The notes beneath the pieces were generated by a model that saw only the letters and a list, made by a program, of their open reading frames with translations, made no database searches and was not told where the DNA came from. Both the position numbers and the translations under genes were made by a program. A stretch of 64,000 bases of DNA from Streptomyces dengpaensis (GTDB lineage: Bacteria; Actinomycetota; Actinomycetes; Streptomycetales; Streptomycetaceae): the NCBI RefSeq assembly GCF_002946835.1, contig NZ_CP026652.1, positions 7,936,001-8,000,000 on the forward strand. The letters run 5' to 3'. Shown one piece after another: positions 9,191 to 18,375 of this stretch. Position 1 is the first letter of the stretch. Each line of letters starts with the position of its first letter.

Positions 9191-9206
9191 GACCGATCAT
9201 TCGGTC
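9191..9206. promoter_or_regulatory. Inverted-repeat operator upstream of paaK
   Basis: GACCGATCATTCGGTC is a perfect palindrome (GACCGA-TCAT-TCGGTC) 37 bp upstream of the paaK start. ACCG/CGGT half-sites are typical of TetR-family regulators such as PaaR (family knowledge); no such regulator is encoded next to it. Confidence 0.6.
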
Positions 9207-9311
9207 GAGGTGTTCGAGATCAGTAATTCAGGCCACCCCGTCTCAGGCAAGAGGTCGACTCGCCTTTTCTTCGCGGAGTCGGCCGCGATCACGAAGCCCG
9301 TAGATCTACCA

Positions 9312-9344
9312 GGGCGGTCGCCGCGTTCGACGCGGCGACCGCCC
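9312..9344. terminator. Hairpin terminator of the gudD remnant
   Basis: A perfect 14-bp stem (GGGCGGTCGCCGCG / CGCGGCGACCGCCC) with loop TTCGA lies about 10 bp beyond the stop codon of the glucarate dehydratase remnant, in the orientation expected for that gene. Confidence 0.8.
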
Positions 9345-9353
9345 GCACGTCCG

Positions 9354-9602
9354 CTAGCGCACCAGGCAGGGGCGCTTGGCGTCGAACTCCCAGTCGGGCA
9401 CGAGGTAGCGCATGCGGATCGCGTCGTCCCGTGTCCCGAGGGCCTTCTCCTGGTAGAGCTCGTGGGCCGCGAGGAGGCGGTCCATGTCGAGCTGGATGCC
9501 CAGGCCGGGGGCGTCGGGGACGGCGATCTCGCCGTCGACGATGCGCGGCGGGGCGGTGGTGAGCCGCTCCAGGCACTCCTGCCAGATCCAGTGCGTGTCC
9601 AG
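9354..9602 (-). pseudogene. Glucarate dehydratase, C-terminal remnant
   Basis: The frame encodes DTHWIWQECLERL, then GEIAVPDAPGLGIQLDMDRL, LLAAHELYQEKALGTRDDAI and ends RYLVPDWEFDAKRPCLVR. This matches the last 80 or so residues of E. coli-type GudD, which ends in a similar WTFDNKRPCMVR. All N-terminal and barrel parts of this enolase-superfamily enzyme are absent upstream of about 9602, and the sequence then changes character. The terminator survives at 9312-9344. The break point marks the left side of the conflict operon that follows, suggesting insertion or deletion there. Confidence 0.8.
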
Positions 9603-9723
9603 GGCGTCGTCCACACCCGTGACCCGGGCCGCACCCCGTGCGATTCCCGCCGGCCCGCGCACCCCATTGGTCCGGGCCGGCGCTCTTTGTGCCGACAAGG
9701 GGTCCCGCCTGCGCGGCGGTTGC

Positions 9724-9729
9724 TAATCT
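9724..9729 (+). promoter_or_regulatory. Putative -10 element for the conflict operon
   Basis: TAATCT in the context TTGCTAATCTGGGC lies 45 bp upstream of the first gene of the four-gene operon. The -35 region is not convincing. Confidence 0.4.
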
Positions 9730-9773
9730 GGGCACCCGCCCGGAGGACCGGGCCGAGGCTTTCGGGGGGATGG

Positions 9774-10727
9774 ATGAAGCCTCGTCTGGTGTTCGTGCAC
9801 GGCATCGGTGGACCGCGCGACCCTGCGACCGAACTCGACGCGTGGCTGCGCGCGTTGGCTGCGGGCACCCGTGCCGCGGGTCATTCACGCCGGGTCCTGG
9901 ATCTGATCCAGGGATGGGCGGCCGATGCGCGATTCGCCTACTACGGAGACCTGTTCGGCCTGGCGCAAGGGCAAGGAGGCGGGGCCGACGAGGAGGACGA
10001 CGACGACCTCGTCGGCGCGTTGCTTCTGGAAGCCGTCGAAGAGCGGCTGGCCGAGCCCGCCACAGGCGACGAGGCCCGCCTGCTGCGCCGCGCACACGCC
10101 CAGCTCACGCCCGAGGGCGACCCGCAGGGTGCGGGCGCGGTCGGGCGCCAGGTACTCACCGCCGCCAACACCCTCCTGTCGCTGCCCGGCCTGCGCACCT
10201 TCGGCGGCTGGGCGAGCGCGGGGCTGATGGTCGGCCATCTGCGCCAGGTGGAGCGCTACCTGCACCGTGGCGAACCGGACGACACGGGTGTGACGCTCGA
10301 CGCCCGGATCCGCCGCCGCGTGGCAGAGGCCCTCGACCCGTCCGGCCCCACCATCGTCGTCGCGCACTCCCTCGGCACGGTCGTCTCGCTGGAGGCGCTG
10401 CACGCGCACCAGGGCCGCGTTGCGCTCCTGGTCACGGTCGGCTCGCCCATCGGAATGAGCACGGCCGTCCGTCCCCGGATACGACCCCAGCCGCTACAAG
10501 TGCCGCACTCTGTCGAGAGGTGGCTCAACTTCTGGGACCGGGACGACTTCATCGCCGTACGGCCGCTTCTGGAGAAGATCGTGCGGCCCAGCGAACTCTC
10601 CGTAGTGCCGGTCACCGGACGCGTCGACTCGGACGGTGTCTGGGTGCACCCCGCCGCCAAGTACCTGGCGCAGTCCGCCGTCGCGGGTCCCGTCGTCGAG
10701 GCGATCGAGACGGCCACGGGACGATGA
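9774..10727 (+). CDS. Alpha/beta hydrolase (PGAP1/lipase-like) of a conflict operon
   Basis: A 317-residue predicted esterase or lipase. The oxyanion region is LVFVHGIGGPRD at the very N-terminus and the nucleophile elbow is IVVAHSLGTVVSLEAL (about residue 200). It is followed by VTVGSPIGM and NFWDRDDFIA, whose Asp probably completes the acid position; a late His in DGVWVHPAAKYL may be the base. There is an acidic insert (GGADEEDDDDL) near residue 75. No signal peptide is seen, so it acts in the cytoplasm. It is the first gene of a four-gene operon and its TGA overlaps the next ATG. In related actinobacterial ternary systems such hydrolases are thought to be effectors attacking membranes (inference). 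Confidence 0.8.
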   Translation: MKPRLVFVHGIGGPRDPATELDAWLRALAAGTRAAGHSRRVLDLIQGWAADARFAYYGDLFGLAQGQGGGADEEDDDDLVGALLLEAVEERLAEPATGDEARLLRRAHAQLTPEGDPQGAGAVGRQVLTAANTLLSLPGLRTFGGWASAGLMVGHLRQVERYLHRGEPDDTGVTLDARIRRRVAEALDPSGPTIVVAHSLGTVVSLEALHAHQGRVALLVTVGSPIGMSTAVRPRIRPQPLQVPHSVERWLNFWDRDDFIAVRPLLEKIVRPSELSVVPVTGRVDSDGVWVHPAAKYLAQSAVAGPVVEAIETATGR

Positions 10728-12811
10728 GAGCGCCAACTCCCCGCCGCCACGTCCTCGTTGTCGCACCGCAGTGTCCGGACGTAGGACTGCTCGACGGGCT
10801 GGAGGAGGTGGCGGGGGCCCTGCACGGGGTGCTCCGGGACCAGTGGCGGGGAGCGTGCACAGGAAGTCCCGAGCCCTCCCTCTTGTGCGGTACGTCCGTC
10901 ACACAGACCCAGATCGAGGCGGCGATCCGGGGCGCGGCCGAACGGGCGGGGCGGGCGGGGGCCGTGCTCGTCCTCGTCCTCATCGGGCACGGCATCACCC
11001 CTGGCCGCAACCCCACCCTCTACTTGATGGCGGGCAACTCCCGGGCCGACGAGATCGCTTCCGCGGTGAACGTCGGGGCACTGCTGACACAGGTGCTGGA
11101 AACACCGGGACTCCCCGGCGTGTTCGCCCTCGTCGACACCTGCCACGCCGGCGGCGCGATCCCCGACCTCGCAGGGACGGACGGCGGGGTGCGCCAGGGC
11201 GCGGCCCGGCTCTCCATGATCATGTCGGTCGGTGCCGCACAGAAGGCATACCGGCTCGCCTTCTCCCACGGCGTCGTCCAGGTCCTCACCAAGGGCATCC
11301 GCGGAGCGGGCGAGTTCCTGCGGGCCGACGCGGTGCTCGACGCCGTACGAGACGCGGCGCCGGGCCAGGACGCACGCCGGGTGGAGTACGACGGCGCCAT
11401 GGTGGGCGAGCAGCCGTGGCTCGCGCGCAACGCGAGCCGTCGCGTGCGGTCCGGATCCGTACTGGGGCCCGTGGCGACGGAGGAACTGGAACAGGCGCTG
11501 GCCCCGTTGGGCTGCCCGGAACTGCTGGCGACACCGGTCACCGGGGCCGATGTCCTGGAACATCTCCGCGGTGTTCTGCCGGAGCGTTCGCCGGGCAGCG
11601 GCATCGAGCTGAGCTGGTGCTTGGTCGTCGTCGACGGGCTGCTGGACTGCCTGCGCACCATCGACCTGCTCACCTCGTGGCCGGGGCGACGGCTGACGTC
11701 CGAACGGCTGCGGCGCGCCCTGTGGCTGGCCGCCGGCCGCTCCGCGGACCGGCTGCCGGACACGTCCGGAAGTGAACTGCTCCGGGACGCGGTGGAGTAC
11801 CTGCGCCTGCGCGCTGCGGCCGTCGATCCGGACGCCGGACGGACGCGCGTCGCTCCGCTGGCCGATTTCGTCGCCGCGCTCGCCGTCGAGGACCAACTGG
11901 CGGAGGACGGCGCCGAGCTGACCGCATGGGCGGACGCGGTGGGCGTCGTGGAGCTGGGCGATGCCTTCGAGCGGGTACGGCGCGGGAGCGCCAGGATGCG
12001 GCTGAGACTGGTCGTCAGTCTGCACGCGGCCGTCGCCGACGACTGGCCGGAGACCCTCGACGCGTGGCTGCTTGACCGCGGAGAGATGTACCGGCACAAG
12101 GTGTTCCGTTGCACGCCCGACCAGCCCGGGGTCGAGGAGCGGCTGGCCGGCGTACTGCACTGGGCGTCCGTGCGGGCGAGGAAACTCGGTGTGCAGCTCC
12201 GCAGGGTCGAGATCGCCGCCTCCGCCGCCCTGCTGCTGCGCTGGCGGCCCGAGGAGACCCATTTCGGCGAGAGGCTGGGGGAGCGCCACGATGTCGTGCT
12301 GCGCTGGAGCGAGCGACTGGGTCCGCCCAGCCACCTGTGGTGGATCAACGACCGTGCCCGGCAGGGGCTGGCGGCGATGAGCGCGTACGGAGCGGGACGC
12401 GCACCCGTCGACTGGCTCAGCCTTCGGGAGACCGAACAGACCCAGGAGCTCAAGAAGAGACTGGGACGCGGCACCTACGCACGAGCGGTCGCCCTGGAGC
12501 ACCGGCCGCAGCGGTTCGAGCAGGTCATGGAGTTGCTCCTCGCCCACGCCCCGATCGTCCTCTGGCCGGGCGTTGAGGGGTGTGTGCCCGACAAATTCCG
12601 GGACAGCCTCGACCGGTTCTGGCATCTCCTGCCCGCGGAATTCAGCGAGGCCTATCGTCGCAGCTGGGAGCAGCGAGAGCGGCACGTACAGGCCGAGCTC
12701 GACGGCCATGAGCATCTGGCCCAATGGCGAACGGTCTGGCACGACGCCGAATGGCTCGACTTCTGCGACTGGTTCGAGCAGTTCACCATCGAGGGGGAGA
12801 ACTCCGCATGA
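10724..12811 (+). CDS. Caspase-like protease with VMAP-like C-terminal region
   Basis: A 695-residue protein. Residues about 10-150 form a caspase/metacaspase fold: the catalytic His is in VLVLIGHGITPG (about residue 88) and the catalytic Cys is in FALVDTCHAGGAI (about 140). The middle contains leucine-rich helices (LSWCLVVVDGLLDCLRTI). The C-terminal 250 residues (DDWPETLDAWLLDRG, LRRVEIAASAALLLRW, ending CDWFEQFTIEGENSA) resemble the vWA-MoxR-associated protein (VMAP) C-terminal domain, the hub of ternary conflict systems described in actinobacteria. ATG overlaps the upstream stop (ATGA) and its own stop overlaps the next start. The caspase is expected to cleave target proteins once the MoxR/vWA partners are triggered (inference). 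Confidence 0.8.
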   Translation: MRAPTPRRHVLVVAPQCPDVGLLDGLEEVAGALHGVLRDQWRGACTGSPEPSLLCGTSVTQTQIEAAIRGAAERAGRAGAVLVLVLIGHGITPGRNPTLYLMAGNSRADEIASAVNVGALLTQVLETPGLPGVFALVDTCHAGGAIPDLAGTDGGVRQGAARLSMIMSVGAAQKAYRLAFSHGVVQVLTKGIRGAGEFLRADAVLDAVRDAAPGQDARRVEYDGAMVGEQPWLARNASRRVRSGSVLGPVATEELEQALAPLGCPELLATPVTGADVLEHLRGVLPERSPGSGIELSWCLVVVDGLLDCLRTIDLLTSWPGRRLTSERLRRALWLAAGRSADRLPDTSGSELLRDAVEYLRLRAAAVDPDAGRTRVAPLADFVAALAVEDQLAEDGAELTAWADAVGVVELGDAFERVRRGSARMRLRLVVSLHAAVADDWPETLDAWLLDRGEMYRHKVFRCTPDQPGVEERLAGVLHWASVRARKLGVQLRRVEIAASAALLLRWRPEETHFGERLGERHDVVLRWSERLGPPSHLWWINDRARQGLAAMSAYGAGRAPVDWLSLRETEQTQELKKRLGRGTYARAVALEHRPQRFEQVMELLLAHAPIVLWPGVEGCVPDKFRDSLDRFWHLLPAEFSEAYRRSWEQRERHVQAELDGHEHLAQWRTVWHDAEWLDFCDWFEQFTIEGENSA

Positions 12812-13749
12812 CCTGGCAGCCCTTCTATGTCGGCGACGGCACCCCGCGGGACGTCGACCTCGGCGAACCGCCCCCGTGGCGGAGCTTCCCCCGGCAGGCC
12901 CTGCACCAGCAGTTCCAACCGCCGCCGGGCCTGGTCAAAGCTGTGAACGCGGCGCTCGTCCTGCGTCGGCCGCTCCTGGTGACCGGCGCGGCGGGCTCCG
13001 GCAAGTCCACGGTGGTCGAGCAGGTCGCGGCCGAGCTCAAACTCGGCGACGTACTGCGCTGGCACATCACCTCGCGCAGCACGCTCAAGGAGGCGCTGTA
13101 CCGGTACGACGCCCTGGGCCGCATCCACGCGCAACGCCTCGCCGGCCCCGATGACAGCGACGACATCGCCCCGTTCCTGCAACTCGGCCCGCTGGGCACG
13201 GCGCTGCTCCCCGTCAGGCATCCGCGCGCCCTGCTGATCGACGAGATCGACAAGAGCGACCTGGACCTGCCGAGCGACCTCCTCGATGTCCTCGAGCGCG
13301 GTGAGTACGAGATCCCCGAACTCGCCCGGTACAGCGACATCCAGGCCGTCGTCGAGGTCCGCGAGTGGGGCGGCGACCCGCGCCATCCTGCCCGGAGCCC
13401 CATCAAGGGGGGATTCGTGCAGTGCGACAGCTTCCCGTTCATCGTGATGACGAGCAATGGCGAGCGTGACTTCCCGGCGGCCTTCTTGCGGCGCTGCATC
13501 CGGTTCACCATGCCGAAGCCTTCGGTCGACGAGTTGCGCAGGGTGGTGGAGGCGCATCTGCGGATCGGCAGGCGTGGCAAGGCGGTCGACCTGCTGATCC
13601 AGGATTTCCACCAGCGCCTCACGGCGGGCGAGAGCCTGGCCATCGACCAACTGCTGAACGCGGCCCACCTGTTGACGGGTGGCTCGCTCGCCGCGACGGA
13701 GCGGCAGGAAGTCATGGCCCTGGTCCTCCGCGAGCTGACCCGTGCGTGA
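12808..13749 (+). CDS. MoxR-like AAA+ ATPase of a conflict operon
   Basis: A 313-residue AAA+ ATPase. Walker A is LLVTGAAGSGKSTVVEQ (about residue 60), Walker B is ALLIDEIDKSDLDLPSDLL (about 140), sensor 1 is FIVMTSNGERDFPAAFLRRC (about 212), and FTMPKP follows as in MoxR proteins. It starts inside the upstream stop (ATGA) and its end overlaps the next GTG by 8 nt, so it is translationally coupled on both sides. In VMAP ternary systems MoxR supplies the NTP-dependent switch acting on the vWA protein; the immediate vWA neighbour supports that. Confidence 0.9.
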   Translation: MTWQPFYVGDGTPRDVDLGEPPPWRSFPRQALHQQFQPPPGLVKAVNAALVLRRPLLVTGAAGSGKSTVVEQVAAELKLGDVLRWHITSRSTLKEALYRYDALGRIHAQRLAGPDDSDDIAPFLQLGPLGTALLPVRHPRALLIDEIDKSDLDLPSDLLDVLERGEYEIPELARYSDIQAVVEVREWGGDPRHPARSPIKGGFVQCDSFPFIVMTSNGERDFPAAFLRRCIRFTMPKPSVDELRRVVEAHLRIGRRGKAVDLLIQDFHQRLTAGESLAIDQLLNAAHLLTGGSLAATERQEVMALVLRELTRA

Positions 13750-16645
13750 ACAGGGCTCGGCGGTGCCGGACGGGTTCGCTGGCCCGGACCGGTTCGCGGA
13801 GGTGATGACGGCACTGAGCGTCGCGGCGCCGGATCTGGACGGCACGGCGCTGGCCGAGCTTCTCTGGCTCGCCTCGCGCATGGACGGAGACACGGACGGC
13901 GCGTCCAGCCCGGCACCGGAGCAGGAGCACATGCACACGGCACCAGCGCCCGAAGCCGATGCCGAGGACATGGCCTCGCTTCCCGCCGACATGGGGCGGG
14001 CGCTGCACGAACGCCTCGGCGGGGCGGGCTCGCGCGTCCGGGGCGACCCCGTGGCGGTGCCGCGGGCTTCCGGCCTGCCGCTGACCCTGGAGGTGACGCG
14101 AGCGCTGCGGCCCTGGAAGCGGCCGTGGCGTCAGGGCCGCAGATCGGCCCTGGACGTCGACGCGACGGTGGACGACTACGCCCGCAGCGGCGAACTGCTC
14201 CCGGTGTTCACGCCCGCGCCCGAGCGGTGGTTCGACCTCATCCTGGTGGTGGACCGCTCTCCCGCGATGCGGGTGTGGCGGGAGACCGTAGCCGATTTCA
14301 CGGCCGTACTGGCCCGGCTCGGTGCGTTCCGCACGCTGCAGGTGCGTGATCTCGGCTTCGGGGAGCGCGGCCCTGAACTCCGGGACGGGCAGGGTCGGTT
14401 GATGAGTCCCGGTCAGCTCAGATCACCCGACGGGCGTCGGCTGCTGGTGGTCGTGTCCGACTGCGCGGCCGCGGGCTGGCGAGAAGCGGCGGTGTGGCGG
14501 CAGCTGCGTACGTGGGCGTCGACGACGCCGCTAGCGCTGCTCAACCCTCTGCCGACGAAGCTCTGGCGCCGCACGGGGCTCGATCTGCCGTCCGCCCGGG
14601 TCGCGAACGGCGCGCCGGGCTCGGTCAATTCCCGGCTGGAGTTCGATCCGCCGCCGTTGCCGCTGCGGGAGGACGCCGAGGCGAAGGAGGGGGACTGGCT
14701 GCCCGTCCCCGTGCTGTCGATGTCTCCGCATTCTCTGGACCGCTGGTCACGCACGTTGATGCGGGCGGATCCCGAGGGCTGCGGCGCGGTGCTGGTCCCG
14801 CACGGCGGACGGCCCGAGGGGCAGGCGCGACGGCGCTCGGGGAGCGTCACGGCGGAGGGCTTCCTGCGCACCGCCTCGCCCTCGGCGGCGCGGCTGGCGG
14901 TCCTGTGCTCCACCTTCGACCGGCTGAGCATGCGCCTGTTGCATCTCATCCGCCAGGAGCTGGTGCCCGAGTCGGAGGTGGCCGATGTCGCCGAACTGCT
15001 CACCAGCGGACTCTTCTCGCTCGACGTCGATGAGCGGGGAAACGTCGAACTGAGCGTGCCGGAAGGCGTGCAGCGCCGGCTGAGACAGGATCTCGCGCAG
15101 TACGAGGTCTGGCGGATCAACAGGGCCCTGAGCCGTCATGTGCCGGGCCGGGAGAGCCGGGACGATCAGCTGCTCGCCGTGGCACACGACCCGGACGGCC
15201 GGGTCGACCTCGCCGCCGAACTCCAGGCGTTCGGGCAGGCGTCCCGGCGGACGCTGGAGCTGCTCGGCCTGTCGGATGCGGAGGACGTCGCGGGTGCCGG
15301 TGAAGGGCGACTGCGGCGAGTGACGATGCCGCCGGGCGCCGGATCCGATCAGCAGGAGCCGCAGCCGGACAACCGGCCGTATTTCTTCCTGAGTTACGCT
15401 CATACGCCCGTGGTGCCCGGCGGGGGCGATCCGGATCACTGGGTGTACGTCCTCTACAAGGATCTGTGCGACCACATCATGGCGCTCACGGATCTTCCGG
15501 CGGGGTTGCCCGCGGGTTTCATGGACCGGGAGATGCGCTCGGGGGACCAGTGGCCGCAAAAGCTCAGCGAGAACCTCGCGACATGCCGGGTGTTCGTGCC
15601 GCTGTTCTCACCGCGGTACTTCATGAGCGAGAGTTGCGGCCGGGAATGGTTCGCGTTCAACGAACGCGTTCTGCGGGCGCGGGCCATGGGTTCCGGTTCC
15701 CTGCCCGCGATCGTCCCCGCGCTGTGGACCCCTGTCGAATACGCTCAACTGCCGGACTCCGTACGGCATATCCAGGTGGACCACGCGACGTTCGGCGACC
15801 GGTACGCGGCCAACGGGATCTACGGTCTGATCAAGATCAACCGACTGCGCGACGAGTACGAGGAGACTGTCCTCGGGCTCGCCCAGCGGATCGTACGGGT
15901 CGCCCAGGAGGCACCGCTGCCGCCGAGCCCGCCCCGCCCCTACGAGAGCACCCCGAGCGCCTTCAAGCCGCGCGGCGAAGGCCCCCGGCGCATTCATCTC
16001 ACCGTGGTGGCGCCCACGCGCGGGAGCGTTCCCGAGACCCGGGACGTGCGCGCGTACGGTGATGACCCGCAGGACTGGAATCCCTACCACCCGGAATCCA
16101 CCCGGCCCCTGCCCGCGCTGGCCGAGGAGCTGATCCGCTCGCTCGACTACCGGGTCACCGTCTCCTCGTTCGATGACGACGAGGTCAGAGGCAAGGACTT
16201 CGACCACCCCGAGGCGGGGTCGGCGCCCGAGATCCTCCTCCTCGACCGGTGGGCGCTCAGCGATGAGGAACGGCGGCGCAGACTCCGGGAGTTCGACCAT
16301 GACGCCCGCCCCTGGGTCAGCGTGATCGTTCCCTGGAACCGGGCCGACGTTCAGCGCTATGGCGAGGAGGCCCGTGACCTGGCGACGGAGCTGGAGCAGA
16401 CGCTGCCCCAGATCGTCGACCGGGACCGGCGGACCGAGCACCGGACGGCCATGAACGGCGTATCCACGCTCAAGGCGTTCACCGACGTCCTGCCGACCAT
16501 CGTCGCGTACGCGACGCAGCAGTACATGAAGTACCACAGCACGCATCCGCCCGCGGGCCCGTCGGTCAGCAGGCCGCCCCGCCTGAGGGGCCCGGATCCC
16601 ACGTCGTACCCCGCAGGCGAAACCGACCGCGGAGCAGAAGAGTGA
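13742..16645 (+). CDS. SAV_2336-type vWA protein fused to a TIR/FxsC-like domain
   Basis: A 967-residue multidomain protein. Residues 1-140 are of the SAV_2336 N-terminal type (FAEVMTALSVAAPDLDGTAL, LAELLWLASRM) with an acidic linker. Residues about 155-350 are vWA-like (LILVVDRSPAMRVWRETV), but the third MIDAS position is Ala instead of Ser. Residues about 540-700 form a TIR domain: YFFLSYAHTP, GFMDREMRSGDQWPQKL, CRVFVPLFSPRYFMSES, with the candidate NADase Glu in CGREWFAFNE. The C-terminal 200 residues (LTVVAPTRGSVPETRD, LEQTLPQIVDRDRR) resemble the FxsC C-terminal domain. GTG 13742 overlaps the MoxR gene by 8 nt. It probably joins the sensor/switch and an NAD-degrading effector in one chain (inference). 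Confidence 0.82.
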   Translation: MREQGSAVPDGFAGPDRFAEVMTALSVAAPDLDGTALAELLWLASRMDGDTDGASSPAPEQEHMHTAPAPEADAEDMASLPADMGRALHERLGGAGSRVRGDPVAVPRASGLPLTLEVTRALRPWKRPWRQGRRSALDVDATVDDYARSGELLPVFTPAPERWFDLILVVDRSPAMRVWRETVADFTAVLARLGAFRTLQVRDLGFGERGPELRDGQGRLMSPGQLRSPDGRRLLVVVSDCAAAGWREAAVWRQLRTWASTTPLALLNPLPTKLWRRTGLDLPSARVANGAPGSVNSRLEFDPPPLPLREDAEAKEGDWLPVPVLSMSPHSLDRWSRTLMRADPEGCGAVLVPHGGRPEGQARRRSGSVTAEGFLRTASPSAARLAVLCSTFDRLSMRLLHLIRQELVPESEVADVAELLTSGLFSLDVDERGNVELSVPEGVQRRLRQDLAQYEVWRINRALSRHVPGRESRDDQLLAVAHDPDGRVDLAAELQAFGQASRRTLELLGLSDAEDVAGAGEGRLRRVTMPPGAGSDQQEPQPDNRPYFFLSYAHTPVVPGGGDPDHWVYVLYKDLCDHIMALTDLPAGLPAGFMDREMRSGDQWPQKLSENLATCRVFVPLFSPRYFMSESCGREWFAFNERVLRARAMGSGSLPAIVPALWTPVEYAQLPDSVRHIQVDHATFGDRYAANGIYGLIKINRLRDEYEETVLGLAQRIVRVAQEAPLPPSPPRPYESTPSAFKPRGEGPRRIHLTVVAPTRGSVPETRDVRAYGDDPQDWNPYHPESTRPLPALAEELIRSLDYRVTVSSFDDDEVRGKDFDHPEAGSAPEILLLDRWALSDEERRRRLREFDHDARPWVSVIVPWNRADVQRYGEEARDLATELEQTLPQIVDRDRRTEHRTAMNGVSTLKAFTDVLPTIVAYATQQYMKYHSTHPPAGPSVSRPPRLRGPDPTSYPAGETDRGAEE

Positions 16646-16660
16646 CCGTCGGCCATGGGC

Positions 16661-18280
16661 TCAGCGCGCCGCCTCCACGGCCACCGCCCGGGCCCACCGA
16701 TAGTCCGCCTTTCCGCTGGGCGACCGCTGGATGGCCTCCGTGATCACGAGCTGGCGCGGGATCTTGTAGCCCGCGAGGTGGGAACGGCAGTGGGTCTGGA
16801 TGTCTTCCAGGGACGGGCGGCCCGCGCCCTCGCGGAGCTGGACGACCGCCGCCACGTGATTGCCCCACTTCTCGTCGGGGACCCCGGCGACCAGGGCGTC
16901 GTACACGTCCGGATGCGACTTGAGGGCCTGCTCGACCTCCTCGGGGTAGACCTTCTCGCCGCCGGTGTTGATGCACTGGGAGCCGCGGCCGAGAACCGTG
17001 ACGATGCCCTCCTCGTCGACCGTGGCCATGTCGCCGAGGAGCACCCACCGCTCGCCGTCCTTCCGGAAGAACGTCTCGGCGGTTTTCTCCGGGTCGTTGT
17101 AGTAGCCGAGGGGCACGTGGCCCCGCTGTGCCACCCGCCCCGGCTCACCGACCGCGACCGGCTCGTGCGTGACCGGATCCACCACCTGGGTACGGGAGTT
17201 GACCCGGATACGGAAGCCGCGCTGCAGACCCGCGTCGGGCGTCGCCGTGCCGTTGAAGCCCGACTCCGACGAGCCGAAGTTGTTGAGCAGCATCACGTTC
17301 GGCACGAGCGCCTGGAACTGCTCGCGCACCGTGTCCGACATGATCGCGCCGGAGGAGGACACGCTGAACATGGAGGAGCAGTCCGTGCCCTTCATGGGCC
17401 CGTTCAGCGCGTCGATCAGCGGCCGCAGCATTGCGTCGCCAACCAGCGACATGCTGGTGACCTTCTCCTTCTCGATCGTCCGCAGGACTTCCTCGGGCAC
17501 GAACCTGCGGTGGATGACGACGCGTTGGCCGAAGTTGAAGCCGATGAACGCGGTGAGCGTCGAGGTGCCGTGCATCAGCGGGGGAGTAGGGAAGAAGGTG
17601 ATCCCCTCCCCGCCGGCCGCGACGCGCTCGGCGAGTTCCTCCGGCGTCTTGACCGGCTCGCCCGTCGGGGCGCCACCGCCGAGGCCGGCGAAGAACAGGT
17701 CCTCCTGCCGCCACATCACGCCCTTGGGCATCCCTGTCGTGCCACCGGTGTAGATGATGAACTGATCGCCCGCCGAACGCACAGGGAAACCGCGCTCCGG
17801 GGACCCGGCGGCCTCCGCTTCCGCGAAGTCCACCGCCTCCAACGGGGCCACGCCGGGTGCGGGGCTTCCCACCCGTACGAGATGCCGCAGCGCCGGGGCG
17901 TGCGGCAGCGCCGCCGCCACCCGGTCCGTGAACTCCGCGTCGAAGACCAGCCCCACCAGATCCGCGTCCCGGTAGAGGTAAACCAACTCCTCTTCCACAT
18001 ACCGGTAGTTGACGTTGACCGGCACGATCCGCGCTTTCAGGCAGCCAAGGACGGTCTGCAGATACTCGACGCCGTTGTAGAGATGGAGGCCGAGGTGTTC
18101 GCCCGGCCGGATGCCGCTGTCGATCAGGTGGTGCGCGACGCGGTTCGCGGCCGCGTCCAGCCGCGCGTACGTGAGGCGGCGCTCCGCGCCCGTGCCGGGG
18201 TGGTCGATGTACACGAGCGCCTCGCGGTCCGCGACCACGTCGACGACCGACTCGAACAGGTCGGCAAGGTTGTACTCCAC
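16661..18280 (-). CDS. Acyl-CoA synthetase, FadD19-like
   Basis: A 539-residue ligase closely resembling mycobacterial FadD19, which activates sterol side-chain carboxylates (family knowledge). Shared features are NVNYRYVEEELVYLYRDADL, FIIYTGGTTGMPKGVMWRQED (AMP loop), LLNNFGSSESGFNGT, LGRGSQCINTGGEKVYPEEV, and AIQRSPSGKADYRWAR at the C-terminus carrying the catalytic Lys. I chose GTG 18280 because AGGAGG is just upstream in the 18282-18290 region; the open frame extends further but lacks an RBS. It is divergent from the crotonase gene, with which it shares the palindrome at 18376-18392. Confidence 0.85.
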   Translation of the reverse strand: MEYNLADLFESVVDVVADREALVYIDHPGTGAERRLTYARLDAAANRVAHHLIDSGIRPGEHLGLHLYNGVEYLQTVLGCLKARIVPVNVNYRYVEEELVYLYRDADLVGLVFDAEFTDRVAAALPHAPALRHLVRVGSPAPGVAPLEAVDFAEAEAAGSPERGFPVRSAGDQFIIYTGGTTGMPKGVMWRQEDLFFAGLGGGAPTGEPVKTPEELAERVAAGGEGITFFPTPPLMHGTSTLTAFIGFNFGQRVVIHRRFVPEEVLRTIEKEKVTSMSLVGDAMLRPLIDALNGPMKGTDCSSMFSVSSSGAIMSDTVREQFQALVPNVMLLNNFGSSESGFNGTATPDAGLQRGFRIRVNSRTQVVDPVTHEPVAVGEPGRVAQRGHVPLGYYNDPEKTAETFFRKDGERWVLLGDMATVDEEGIVTVLGRGSQCINTGGEKVYPEEVEQALKSHPDVYDALVAGVPDEKWGNHVAAVVQLREGAGRPSLEDIQTHCRSHLAGYKIPRQLVITEAIQRSPSGKADYRWARAVAVEAAR

Positions 18281-18375
18281 CGCTCCTCCTGACCCCGAAC
18301 GTCCGTGGCGGCTCTCGGCTCGACGGTCATCAGAGCAAAGCCCGACCCGACTGTGAAGGGTCCCGGCGGAAGAAA

